This document shows, piece after piece, positions 45,721 through 57,083 of a stretch of DNA of 64,000 bases. Numbering within the stretch: position 1 is the first letter of the stretch; the number at the start of each line of letters is the position of its first letter. The position numbers and the translations under genes are program-made. The DNA is taken from contig JABYQQ010000002.1 of NCBI GenBank assembly GCA_022605405.1, forward strand, positions 186,001-250,000, given 5' to 3'. This DNA comes from Earliella scabrosa (Eukaryota > Basidiomycota > Agaricomycetes > Polyporales > Polyporaceae). The notes beneath the pieces were generated by a model that saw nothing but the letters and a program-made list of their open reading frames with translations, was not told where the DNA came from and ran no database searches.

Positions 45721-48508
45721 TTACTTCCTCGTCCACCCCGCGCCCGACCTCAGACCCGTCCTCCGGGCGATCCGTTCCCTCTCCTTCCTCTTAGGGGTCT
45801 CAGGCTCCATCTGCACAGCGGGGTTGAGCGGCAGTGAATTGAAGCCCTCGGGACCTCCCGTCTTGAGCCGTTCGTTCACGTCGTCGATGATTGTTGACTT
45901 GCCTATCGGACCGACAGGACGTTTCGACCGCCATTCCTTCGGTATACGGTCGCCGACCTTGTCGCCACCGTGGGGCCATTTGGGGTCCACGAGCACGGAA
46001 TGAAGGGTGAAGAGCATGCTCTCGTGCTTCGTTACCATCTCCGCCAGCTTCCTATCAGCCGCAGTCAATCGCCTGACCGGCTTCGTGGGTTGGGCGCTTG
46101 CGGATGTGACGTATCCTTCCGCATGAGCATCGAAAGGGAGATCAGACACGAAGAAGTCGTCGTCATCTGAGGATTCGGAGTCGGATTGAATGGGGGATGG
46201 TATTGATAGGTTCTTGATGGAGGATCGCAGCTGGGCTGCAGTCAAGCGCGCCGCGTTGTGCGCCTCGACGCGATAATGGGCATGGAAACGCTCGAGAAGG
46301 GTCGACAAGATGCCATCCATCGGACTGTTGAATTTGAGCAGCTGTGCCGGGGACCCAGAGTTTAGGGCGAGCGTGCCCGTAAACTGCATCGCCTCCTTCT
46401 TCTTTGAGCCGCACCGATACTCGCCCGCCTCGAGGGTGTAGGAGTCAAAGAAGTCTTCAATCCAGTTGGGAACGTCGGGGCAATTGGAATGTAGATAGCG
46501 GATTGCATAGTATAGCAGCACGTAGAAGAATGCCTCGAGCTCGTCTGACACCGAGACCACTTTGGACAATCTCGAGAGTAGCGCCACGGACATGAACTGC
46601 CAGGTACCCTGTGAAGGGGGTCAATATCAACGCATACAGCACGATAAATCGCACTTACAGTGCGCTCAGGTTGGCGACGAAGATGTAGCGTCCTGGCGGT
46701 GCTCGGCTTGGACATCTCCCAGTCGGCGAGGAGACCAGTCCATTTGACGAGATGTCGCTTCTTCTTTTGATCGTAAATAATCTTGGGTAGAATCAGTATG
46801 TTTCCGTCGCTGACGTCGCGATGGAGAATGTGCCTGTCCCTGAATGCTAGGAAGTGCGCTGGAATAGCTCTGGTTAGTGTTGCGATGAAGAGGGGTCGTG
46901 CAAGCGCCACGCACCGGTTACGCAGTCGTAGATGATCGATACCAGTTGACGTCCGTTCGAAAATTCGACAAGAGGGATAGCGACCTCTTCGATGACCAGC
47001 CGGTAATGCTGATGCAAGCGCAGCGGACAATCCTTCCGATATCCTGTTTCATCCTTCATCTCATCGTGGGCCCTCTTGCCTTTGGATTTCGTGGAAGTGG
47101 AAGAACCGGGCAGAGGTAACCGTGATGAGGATGCGACAGGGGCAGAGTCCGTTGGAACCGATGGTTTGGGAGGGTCGGGATGTTTTAGAATCCACCAGTC
47201 AGCGGTAATGGTGACCTGGCCAGCCAGATCTCCGTGACATACGAGCGTCGGGATGTGGGGCAAACCAGAGAGTGTCTTCAGGACGTTGCCTTCAGGTTCT
47301 ACGCCGAGATACTTCGCTCGCCATGCGTCCTTCAGCCACACAAATTCACCCGTGGAACAGTCAAGCGCAATGTAGCCCCGTGTGCCACGACCTGCCATAC
47401 CTGGGGCACGGAAGACAGGCTTGCCGACCAGGAAAGACCGCATCCTATCTCCATCCGGAACCTGGAGCCGGTATCGAGGCCATGCCTCGACGAGAGTTTC
47501 GCGGAACATCTTGCGAACGTAGGCCCACATGGGGTCGTCGGAGGGAACTGTGTCTTTGCCGAGAACGCGTTCCTCATGGTCGAGGTCGTCGTCGTTGTCA
47601 AGCGCGGCTTCATCCATACGGTAATACTGTACAGACCCCGGCAAGATCCGTTCAGCAGTCATGTCGAAGCCGAGCTGAGCACGGGAGAGTTGAGAGAGAC
47701 GCCGGAGGACGTCACAGAAGTCTCGCCACTCCGTGACGTAGTCGATCGCCCGCGTGACGATAGTTCCTGCACGATCCCAGCGCATGAGGCGGTATTTGCG
47801 GCCAATGACGAGGACCATGAAGAAGAAAACGCGCTGTTGGACGGCGAAGACGAGCTCGGTGTAGGTGATGGTTTGGCCACGGATCTGGATTCGAGGCTCC
47901 GAGGTGGCTGGAACGATGTCGTCATCCGTGTCGATGAAAGGGTCCTTGTCTCTCTTGTCCGGCTTGAATTCCAGTCCCGCAAGCTGATCAGCCCAGTGCG
48001 GACGTCCATCTGTGGGAACGCTATCCTCGGGGAAGAACGCAGCGTCGATTCTCTGCCTGGTGGGGTCGATGGTTGAGGGATCTGGTTTGCGTTCTGAGAG
48101 CGCAAGCTTGAGACCAGGCGCAAGCTTGCGTCTGTTGACAATTTTGGTCTATGATCGTTGTCAGTAACTGGCAGGCGCGGCGCGCCACCAAAGAGAGTCC
48201 CAACCACTTACGAAACGTTGTGAGATCTCGCCTTCGGAGACATTCTCCAAGTTCCGAAGGGCCAGAAACGGATTTCTGGATGGGCGGGGCTTGTTAGAGG
48301 AGTCGGGAGGGGCAGGGAGAAAGGCTTCGAGGAATGCGTCGAAGTCGGCGGCGACGACCTTGTTGGCCATGTCTTCAGACTTCTTCGCGCGGTACTGACT
48401 GAGGTGTTGTCGATGAGGGTCGCCAGCGATGGACTGCGCGAAAAGCGCGAGGTAGTTGCCGTTGACAGGACTGTCCTCAAAGCCGTCAGCGACAGAGAAG
48501 GTGGACAT
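45721..48508 (-). CDS. FunK1-type protein kinase, copy C
   Basis: Exons 48508-48212, 48148-46915, 46867-46659 and 46608-45721 join in phase to 875 residues. The intron positions equal those of copies A and B, but the sequence is much more diverged: GRKYRLMRWDRAGTIVTRAI, RGYIALDCSTGEFVWLKDAW, YRLVIEEVAIPLVEF, ILHRDVSDGNILIL, LLADWEMSKP and GTWQFMSVALL...YVLLYYAIRYL. HRD and the loop Asn are intact. The start is ATG 48508 (MSTFSVADG); the N-terminal exon includes DPHRQHLSQYRAKKSEDMAN, comparable in length to copy B. A last-exon insert rich in Ser/Asp (SDSESSDDDDFFV) and basic KRKERERIARR near the end are specific to this copy. It lies convergent to the secreted nuclease-like gene, 234 bp apart. 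Substrate unknown. Confidence 0.9.
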
Positions 48509-49210
48509 GGTGGAGAAGGATTGGCAAACCAACCTGTGGCCGTCTGGGGAACTTAAGTATACTACCGGGCCGGTTTGCTTTCAAGTGTGCAAGTGCTCGT
48601 ACAGGCCACAGATCCTAGCAATCGCTTAGCACTAACCGCTTGAGGGGCACAATGCGGGACGGGGACAATGGGCACGGTGATGGTGGCCGTTCGAGTTCAG
48701 GTTCCAACATGCCTAATTTGGACACGTGAAGCTCTCGGGTGTTTCCGGACACGCGCGACTGTATGTCTCTTTCACAACCAATTACCTCCATCTCGGCACA
48801 TTGTAGAAACCACGGCTTTCGATGAGAGGTATGTCGACTACATGCATGTGCAGTATCACACAGCGCCTACTACCTTACTAGACGTGGAGAGAGAGGGTGG
48901 TTAGGGTTGAACATACAGCACAGCCACAGTTGGCTCACGCTCGTCATGACATTACGATTCAAGTACATCTTCAGCGAGATCGAGCCTCTACCATGCGATT
49001 TCCATGCTATCTTGAGTTGGAAGATGCTTCAATGAACTCAAGCCTATTGAGCAGAGATGAGTCTCGAGTGAAACTTTATCGGGGCAGTGGCTCAGGGTAG
49101 TAGAGTAGTACTCGCCTGCTCTGCAGCACTACTTTGCTCCGATGACCCGGCATGCTGAGAGCTAAGCGCAATAACTGTAGTGAGCTGTTATTTTACCATG
49201 AGCGCTGTAT
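48509..49210. other. No gene supported
   Basis: Promoter side of FunK1 copy C (TATA-like ACTTAAGTATACTAC on the plus strand near 48550) and then 3' flank of the DUF6534 gene. Short frames only. Confidence 0.45.
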
Positions 49211-51372
49211 TCAGCATGGTCCCTCGGATGACAACGATTCGAAAGGGCTGCGTACGTGATCACCCCGCGTCGTTTCTAAGTCTCTACTCTTTGCGTCAGT
49301 TCCCATAAGAAGCCTGCTCCGGCGTTGGTTCTCAAACGTGCTTCGCATGCGCGTGCCAGCACGAGCATTCAGCATGGCGAGAAATGAGTTAATATATACT
49401 GCCAGGTAGATGTTGATCAATAGTACTGTACCATTTCGACCAATTCAACCAGTCACACGTCACCGCATGCCTGTTTGGTCAAAATTTGGCGGCCTGTCAC
49501 CGGTCACATTGATGGGGGTCGGATGGGCCCTCCGGGCGCTTACTGCTTCTGGTGGCGGCGCGCTGTCGCGCGCCCCCATTTGGTCGAAAAGTCGGCCGAT
49601 GTCACGGTCATCCGGCCGGTGGTCGAATGCGCCCACCAAGATCGACCTGTCACAGGTCACAGGCTAGGTTGAATTGGTCGAAATGGTACAGTAGTAGGAC
49701 CACGATGATGTTGCCCTGGTTAGTAGTAGTACATCGAAGGTTGCGGACAAAGTAATACTCACGTTGACTATAGATGAAAAAGAATGCGAAGTAGATGAAG
49801 TTGTTGGTCATGAGCGTAAACTACATGCCCTGGCCTGTCAAATAGGTCATCCTTGTATCAGGGTAGTACGTCAGCTCACGGTGATTAGAGATGTCACTGC
49901 ACACAGGCTTCCCATTCGTTAGTACACATCCCCAGGTATTTAGGAGCTTATACGAAGTAATACCTTGTCAAAAGACCCGTATTGATGCTGTACTTCATCA
50001 GCAGGGCGATGACCGAGTCAGGACTGCAGGTATCTTGAGCGAACAGCGCAGATGCTAGGACACAGAGCGCAGTTGTACTACTAACCTCTCGAGCCCGGTC
50101 TTCATCCGCATCAGTAGGAGACACTGTGATACCGTGATGATGGCGTCTGCGGTGATGTCTGTTGCCAGACCGGACCAGACGGTCCACTGCCACATGCATA
50201 TTAGTAGTCTGTTCTTCGTTAGAGCAATCAGATGTACGGACTGAGAATTCGTGCACTTCGAACATCGACTCTCCGGCCATGCTAGGCGGTCTATCAGTTG
50301 GACCTTGATAGTTTGCATCTACCTCAGACCCACCCTCTCACTACAAAATCTATAGCTCAAGTCGTCAGCCAGTTCGGAGCTGCCCATCATGATCAACGGA
50401 CTCACAGGTACCGACGACTACGCCCGCGTGGACATGGCGGGTGAGTCTTCGAGTCAAGAGGATCGCTGGTTTGTACTGACTTAACGAGAACAACGAGAAC
50501 GTGTTCTTCCAATGATAAATCAGCTGCGTTCGACAGCGTATCGTGGGCCTAGCGTACTGACTACGATGAAAACGGGAATATACCAGCGGCGTTCGCCTAC
50601 TGTTTTCCAAAGGACGGCTTAGCACGCGGAGGTAGTAACATGGAGCGAGGTACTCACGTTTCAATATCTTCATCCCAAAAAGCCTATAATCATCATGTGC
50701 CAGACCTTTCATAACCTAAGATCCACGAATGAGGATACACTCACGCGCGGACAAGCAGATTGCTGAGGAGCTGGAAGACATGGAGCGATCATAAAGAGTT
50801 ATGAGGTCTTCCAAGACGTACCCCCACTTCTTCCATGGCCTGTCGAGCACGTCATTCACATCACGAGTACGGGTATATTTTTGTCAGAACATACCGCAAG
50901 ACTCCTGATCACAGAACGGGTCATGACCTTTTTCAGATTAGGCCAGACTCGGAACCCATCAACATACCAGTGCGGTTTGACGACGTTTAGGAAGTTTCCG
51001 AATTCCGTAACGGCGTAGTGATACAAAGCGACGATCAGCAAAGCGACATGCATCGTGTCGAGAGCCCTGCGATGAGCACAGTGCATGAGTTAGAGACTCG
51101 TGCAATTGAGATCGAGCCCAACCATAGCAGCAGCACCGAGCGCCGCAGCGGCTTGCCGTCGTTGAAATTATACCCGAAGTACATCCACGTCTGCAGGCTG
51201 GTGATTCCATAAAGTCTATGCAAGTTCCGGCATTGTAAACAAACGCGGGAGGACAGAAGAGACGAAACACTGACAGATATACTCACATGCAAGTGAATGT
51301 CAGCCCCAAGAACGTCGCGCCCAGCGTCGAGTCGAGCTTGCTTCGGATTGCTTCCGGGAATGTGTCGGGCAT
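49211..51372 (-). CDS. DUF6534-type seven-helix membrane protein
   Basis: Basidiomycete membrane-protein family of unknown function. Exons read with good phase: 51372-51287 (MPDTFPEAIRSKLDSTLGAT), 51215-51123 (LYGITSLQTWMYFGYNF), 51066-50968 (ALDTMHVALLIVALYHYAV), a 10-nt exon 50904-50895, 26-nt exons 50770-50745 and 50683-50658 (LLSNLLVRALFGMKILK), and 50599-50558 (RRWYIPVFIVVS). The next exon or two (50555-50200) are unclear. Then come DITADAIITVSQCLLLMRMK, SVIALLMKYSINTGLLTSLC, FTLMTNNFIYFAFFFIYSQL and the last exon 49398-49211 (YINSFLAMLNARAGTRMRS), which together match the DUF6534 core and the typical LNAR ending. The last intron (49762-49399) carries a MITE. Because one central exon is unresolved, a defect there cannot be excluded. 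Confidence 0.75.
49426..49691. mobile_element. 266-bp MITE inside the last DUF6534 intron
   Basis: The ends are perfect inverted repeats of 25 bp, beginning CTGTACCATTTCGACC. The flanks are TAGTA on both sides (49421-49425 and 49692-49696), so the target duplication is TA, or 5 bp TAGTA. Inside lie further inverted motifs built on GTCACAGGTC and GACCTGTCAC. No coding capacity. The repeats are unlike those of the 158-bp MITE at 23587 or the element at 2890. Confidence 0.85.
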
Positions 51373-52298
51373 CGTGGTCGTTGGCTGTATGTGATTGTGA
51401 GTATAGTAAAGTTGAGAAGATGGAGGAATGGAGAGTTAAACGGTCGTACGGATGGGAGTCGAAGATATACAGGAGGAAAGACGGGACAGAAGTACCAGTC
51501 GGAGTATGTGACCGACTCCGTGCTCTCCGGCGGGGGGGGGGGGCAGGGAGAAAGCACCAGCAGTCCAAACTGTAAATGTGGTGTTCTATGTCACTGCAAT
51601 CACCACTGTTGACGGGGTCCTACATACCGTGACCTTCTCGTGTCAGAAGCACGAAGCCGCAGTTAGCGCTTAGAACTGTCGTAGTGCTGTAAGTAGCATG
51701 AAGTCGCTAACTTGATTGTTTCAGCTGTCTAGTCCACAGCTTCTTGGTTTATCAAATGTTGCTGATTATCCCTTGGAGGAGCGGTCTTGCCCAAAGAGGT
51801 GAAGGCGTCACGGTGGTCCCTATAGTCCATCTGATAGAAGTAATCTATATCGTGGAGTGTGTCAGTCCTTGAGAGATCGACCCTATCTTAACAACTCACA
51901 CACAGATTGTGGAGCAGGCGCTATCAGTCCAGCCCACCATTGACGCTAGAGAGGTTGGGCTGATATCCGCTGGAATGTGACATCGAAGTTGATCATAGCA
52001 GGCGCGGGGATGTCCGAATCCACAAGAAGCCTGTGAGCGGCTGACACGACGGGATGCCAGCTGTCTGTAGCGGAATAGGTGGCAGGCGGGAATCGATGTA
52101 CTCTGCAATGCAAGTTCGGGATCACCCAGCCAAGGGACGAACAGATGGATCTGAGTTCCAACTTCGAGAACGATAGAGTAAGCATCATCTGTAAAATGGA
52201 AGCGAACGTACACCACACTATCCGCACTCATCCATCTAGGTACATGTGACGGAGTCACCGTTTCCTTCCATCCGCCGTCGCCGTCTGTGCGCTAGCAT
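51373..52298. other. No gene assigned; includes a G homopolymer
   Basis: Upstream of the DUF6534 gene there is a run of 12 G at 51532-51543. A minus-strand frame at 51896-52258 (MSADSVVYVRFHFTDDAYSI) is open for about 110 codons but I find no motif or splice partner. Possibly an exon of an unrecognised gene. Confidence 0.35.
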
Positions 52299-53926
52299 TC
52301 AGGGAAGGTTCGGGGCGCCATCGAAGATGACGTTGAGCCAAGCAGCCAGCCTATACCCTTGCTTCGCGAGCTGGAGGTCGATGACGGGCACCGCCTGGGC
52401 AAAGTAGCTGCTCGTGCACAGGTCCTGGCCGCTCGAGTACGCGAACACGACCGACTGCGCCAATCACGAATCATCAGCACAACAGGCATCCGACAATAAT
52501 AACTGTCAGGAGCGCGACTCACACAGCAGAACGCGTTGGATTCGCGCGCCCACACGAGCGGACATTGCAGCGGGGTGATCGGCGTTGCCGCCGGCTGCGG
52601 TCCAATCGCCGGGGAGCGCACAAGGAGGCGGTTCACGTCGTCCTCGATAGTGTGCGAGACGTTCAGGTTGGGGGCGAACCGCCGGGACACTGGCTGGGTG
52701 ATAGATGTGCAGCTGAGCCAATCGCTTGTTAGGTTACTGTACGAGCCCGTCTGTTTGTGACCGCGGTTAGACTGTTGTTGTAAGGCAATTAATTCAACAA
52801 GGGTAACGTACACGGATTCTCGCCACAAGATCAGCGGCGTAGGTCACGGCGCTACGGCCATGATTGTCATTGATGTTCTTGGTGACCATGCCAGTGTCTG
52901 CGCGTCAAGCGGTCAATTAGAGTTGCGCGATAGGACAGAGTGGACGTGAGTTACCCCATGCGGAGTGGAGATTGGTGCTAGAGCCGGAGCATCTGGCAGA
53001 TATGTCGTTACCACCGACTTCGTATGCCTGTTGGACATAGTTGGGTTCGCATGCCATGAACCACAGATCAATCCCACACGAAAGCATACCTCGACATGCA
53101 GGGGCTGTCCAATGTCCCCGAGGAACTGTGCATCATATAAGTGACACGAAGCTGTTGGCCCCGCAGAACGATACATACATGGTCTGTGGTCTTGTTGAGT
53201 TCGAATATGACAGCATACAAGAATCGAGCTCACCAAGGAACATCAATGCTTCCTGCCGCTGCGCGGCGCTCAACGACGTCTGCGCAACCCGCGTGGTGTA
53301 GTTCGCGATCGCAGTCACTGAGCGGTCGATATATGAGCCTGGGCACGATCCGCTTGATAATCGAGCAGAGGATCGAAGACGTACAGATACAATTGCCTCT
53401 TCCGCAGTCGCGTGTCTCCTGTACTGAACAGGATCCAGCAAGCGGAGAGTCTGCCAACAATGCGCCATGAATATCTAATGCCTTGCCTTGCCTGTACCTT
53501 CCACGCACCTTCGGCATCAACGTAGTGAAACGGGGCGGACCAGGTATAACCGCTCGTGTACCTCACGTTATCTGCCCACTGACAAGTAGTGAGTCAGTGC
53601 AGGTTCATAAGGAAGTTCTTGAAAGCCTACCGTCGCAGCGGGCCCCAGAGACTGATTGTAGGTGGAGCCAAGAGACGACTGTACGAACGCTCGCGCGTTA
53701 GGCGCGAGAAACTGCGGATGTAACGGTTAGCCATCATTGACGTCGTACATTGGCAGTATACTTGCCTGCTGGGCGATGTAACTGGACACAGGTTGGTTGA
53801 CAATACTGCTATTCAGTCAGCGGGCTGATGTACATACCCAACGGTTTGATGACCCAGCGCACCCCACCCTAGCACGCCATGGGTATAGGTAGCTAGGATA
53901 TAGAGTGTAGTTCCGAGAACAAGCAT
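52299..53926 (-). CDS. S1/P1-type secreted nuclease
   Basis: Zinc-dependent single-strand nuclease and 3'-nucleotidase, secreted (family knowledge). Eleven exons: 53926-53838, 53781-53766, 53711-53631, 53578-53509, 53450-53385, 53317-53234, 53151-53090, 53027-52955, 52897-52812, 52750-52523 and 52454-52299, in phase for 336 residues. A signal peptide (MLVLGTTLYILATYTHGVLG) runs straight into WGALGHQT, so the mature enzyme should begin with the zinc-binding Trp. Other ligands are visible: APFHYVDAE, FLGDIGQPLHVE, and NLHSAWDTG. The core RYTSGYTWSAPFHYVDAE, NYTTRVAQTSLSAAQRQEAL, AYEVGGNDI and the ending QGYRLAAWLNVIF fit the family closely. Exon 2 is only 16 nt and uses a GC donor (CAG|GCAAGT). 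Two relics of its 5' part lie near 56.3 and 58.7 kb. Confidence 0.93.
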
Positions 53927-54779
53927 GACGATAGTGCGATGCGCGAGAGATGGGTTGGACGTGCTGGATACTTGGTTGTCCAGCCCTGCTCATATATCAT
54001 GAGAATTGCAACCGACCAACGGGCCTATGTTAGCATAATTACAGAGGACCCCACATGTTCAATTGCAGTATCGCGTCACAGTGGCATGTTGGACTACGCA
54101 ACAGGAAGCTTCTCCGCATGTCCCAACACGTTGCCAGCGGCACATGGCGCGACAGCGCGGGTACGTTACATAGCCTTCGACCATACCCAATGAGCTTGTT
54201 CGAGCAATGGACACGGTGCAGCCATCTGGTCGAGTGTTCGGGGTTCCAGTCGCCCACCCGAGTAAGTACAATTTATGGTTCCATTTGGAGCGGGAGGCGT
54301 GAAGTAAGTACTGTCAAATCTATGAGGTTGAATGAGGCAACATTTGGAGTATAAGTCGGGGTGAATGATCGAATAAGAGTATTTGATTGGTAAAGTACGC
54401 ACCACATCAGTGTCATGAGATGAGTGGAGGTCGAACATGAGCGCAGAGCCGGCGAGGATCGTCAACATCAGCGTCGCCGTTGAGTTAGACGCGGCGCCAC
54501 GTGGATAGATCGATATCGCAGTTCGCGCGCTAAGCGCCCACCTACGTTACCACAAAGTTGAAAGCTTCAAGCCCTGGGTGGATTGCGATCCTTCCAGATT
54601 GCTTGAACGCCTGCCAATGAGATACTCAATCCATTGCTGCAAACCCCTAGACAGACTAGCTCGCCCGCGGACGGCAACGAGGAAGAGAAGTCAACGAAAT
54701 GTCACTAGCCTGAGCAGTCGTACAACTTGAAAATAAGTATGTGCCGGAATCGTAGAGTAGACATGATCACGCCAGATCC
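53927..54779. other. S1 nuclease upstream region, homologous to 56345-57000
   Basis: About 0.85 kb upstream of the S1 nuclease start. Large parts resemble the block after 56345: for example TATTTGATTGGTAAAGTACG (near 54380) against TATTTGATTGGCAAAGTACG (near 56805), and GTCGAACATG in both. The minus strand has a short hydrophobic frame with MLTILAGSALMFDLHSSHD near 54420-54468, which might be an exon of another gene. I cannot build a gene from it. Confidence 0.4.
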
Positions 54780-56195
54780 CTAAGTCGACTCCTGCTCACT
54801 CACACACTCATCAAACATCTCCTCGTTGGTGAGCATGACCTCGGTTTCGCATGAGGAGGCCAAGTCGGATTGCGGGCATGTTGGGACGTCATCCAATCGC
54901 GTGATACGTTCCACGACAGCTGGCTCGTCTCCCAACGTGTCATCCGCTTTCAGCGTGCGTGCGGTTTCCCAGTCCCAACTTGATACGGGCATGTAGTCGT
55001 CGCAAGAACCTATCACGGGGGTCCACGGTGTTTCGGCCGGCAGCTCGAGTGCACTTTCCTCGTCTACAGTCAACCTGACCCTCCGCCAACCAACCGGAGC
55101 CGTATCATCAGCGATATCGTAGTCGAAGTTGTCCAGGCGTCCCGGTGCTACTGCCTTGAAGGTGCTTTGCCAACGGGAGTAGTCTGGGCTCTCGGTGAAG
55201 TCTAGTCCGCGACAGTAGTCCACGAAGGCGCCAAACACCTTAGGCCACCCCGCGCACAATACTTGCCCGGAGTGGCTCTGCTTCCACCGACAGATCCTGG
55301 TAGAGTCTCTCCCAAAAACCGCGCTTCCGAAACGCAACCATGGGAGGTCCCCGAGGAGGAGGGCGGCGATCGCATAAGAGAGAGACTCCATGTCGTCTCG
55401 GCGAGATAGTGCTACATAGGCATCAATGATCCAGTCGCGTGTGGATAGACCATGGTGAGTATCTTACTATGATGGTGATGGTTATTGATACTGGCGTAGC
55501 AGAAGCTTCCTCTGATGCGAGGGGTGGGAATGTCTGGAACGTGCTTCTCCTCGTGACGATACGGTCTGCAGATACCGAAGTCGATGAGGTATATCCGCGC
55601 CGAAGGCGTTGATCCACACTCGAACGTCATGTTCTGTGGGGCGATGTCACAATGTAGAATTCCCTGAGAGTGAACATGCCTGAGCGCATCCAGCTACAGA
55701 CAGGCATAAGCTGGATTGAGCACTGCATATGGCGATTGACATACCATCTGTATCGCGATCGCTCCTAGATTCCGCACGGTCAAGCTACGAGGGCGTTTCC
55801 GGAAGTACTCGGCGAGATTCACCCCTAGTAGCTGCATGGCAAGGTACTCGTAATATTGTGTCGCTCCCCAGGCATATACTTCTGCGATGCTTGGATGACC
55901 TAACTGACTGAATCAGCCCCCTGGTACAAAATCCACACTTTACCGACCTTGGAGGAGCACAAGGGCGCATGCCTCATGGCGTAGTATCGGGTGCGGTGTA
56001 TACCCCCACGCGAAGCGGACCCGCTTCAGGGCAACCACACTGTTACCGCTGGGCGTAGTTGCCTCGGCACGATACACGTTCCCTATGCGTAACGATGAGC
56101 GAATATCAATACTGCATTGCGTGGTGCATGCAGAGAAATCACATACCAAAAGACCCCGAGCCAAGCTTCGAGTCTGCGTGATAGCTGAGGCGCAT
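54780..56195 (-). CDS. CK1-like protein kinase (catalytic loop HCD)
   Basis: Exons 56195-56147, 56082-55948, 55899-55745, 55693-55468 and 55411-54780 join in phase to 398 residues. The kinase starts almost at the N-terminus with a normal glycine loop, KLGSGSFGNVYRAEA, then VVALKRV with the Lys, HEACALVLLQGHPSIAEVYA, YYEYLAMQLLGVNLAEYF, catalytic loop ILHCDIAPQNMTF, LIDFGICRPYR (DFG intact), RGSFCYASIN, and LSRRDDMESLSYAIAALLLG, a casein kinase 1 hallmark. HRD is HCD here; Asp and Asn are kept. The last 130 residues are an acidic tail (VDEESALELP...TNEEMFDECVSEQ). Intron 1 had to be recognised to recover the glycine loop. Mushroom genomes often carry many such CK1-like genes; substrate unknown. 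Divergent from the S1 relic upstream. Confidence 0.88.
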
Positions 56196-56320
56196 GGAGG
56201 AGTACACCGTAGTCGATTTCGGGTTGCCCCTAACTCAGTAGCGCCGGCCAGCGGCATCGCCCGATACCGACCCAAGTAGGTTAGCCATTATTTCAAGTTG
56301 ATGTCGTGCGTTCAACTTCG

Positions 56321-57000
56321 ACTTGCATGCTGGGCGATGTACTTAGTTCGGAAAGTACCCATGACAATAGTGCAATGCGCAAAAGATGGGCTGAACGTGC
56401 TGGATACCTGGTCGTCCAGCTCTGCTACCAACGGGCCTATGTTAGCGTGATTCCCGAGGAACCCACATACTTGGCCAATATCGTCATCGCGTCCGAGTGG
56501 GATGTCGAACCACGCGCCAGGAAGCTAATACGCAAGTTCCATCACTTTGCCGGCGGGCACATGGCGCGACAGTAGATCCCTTCCCATCATGACCGATAAG
56601 TTTGTTCGAGCACAACTGGACACGGTGGAAGCCATCTACTACTCAACTGTTCTGGGGTCCAGTCGCCCATCCATAATCAATGATGTTATTTGGAGCTCGG
56701 AGCTACCAGTCTGAGGCTGTCGCAGAATACTGTCAAATCCACGAAGTTGAATGCCAGCGGGGCCGGCCCAGCGACAACATCAGGTCGGAGTACCAGATCA
56801 AGAGTATTTGATTGGCAAAGTACGCACCACTTCAGAGTCATGAGATCAACGCAGGTCGAACATGGGTCAGAAAGTAGACGACAGCCTACATCGTCAAGGT
56901 TAGTGTCACGGTCGAGTTAGACGTAGCCCAGGACGAAGTTGCGGTTCAGTATATCTGCCACGTGGAAAGATCGCACCGGTTCACGCGAAGCGCCCATCTA
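56321..57000 (-). pseudogene. Relic of the S1 nuclease 5' region, copy 2
   Basis: CTTGCATGCTGGGCGATGTA near 56323-56342 matches CTTGCCTGCTGGGCGATGTA at 53761-53780, the exon-2 region of the S1 nuclease. It then jumps directly into sequence matching the 5' UTR and promoter (CCATGACAATAGTGCAATGC against GCATGACGATAGTGCGATGC). Intron 1 and almost all of exon 1 are deleted. Similarity with the S1 upstream region continues in patches to about 57000. No usable coding sequence remains. Confidence 0.75.
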
Positions 57001-57083
57001 CGTACATCCCTCGTACATCCACGTCGCCAATACTGGGCCCTAATACCTCTTCCACATAGACACCGCGCTCCCGACCGTCCACC

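Noticed and set aside
55948..56257. CK1-like kinase lacking its glycine loop, starting at ATG 56257
   Set aside because: Recognising a 64-bp intron (56146-56083) restores KLGSGSFGNVYRAEA with a start at 56195, so the loop is not missing.
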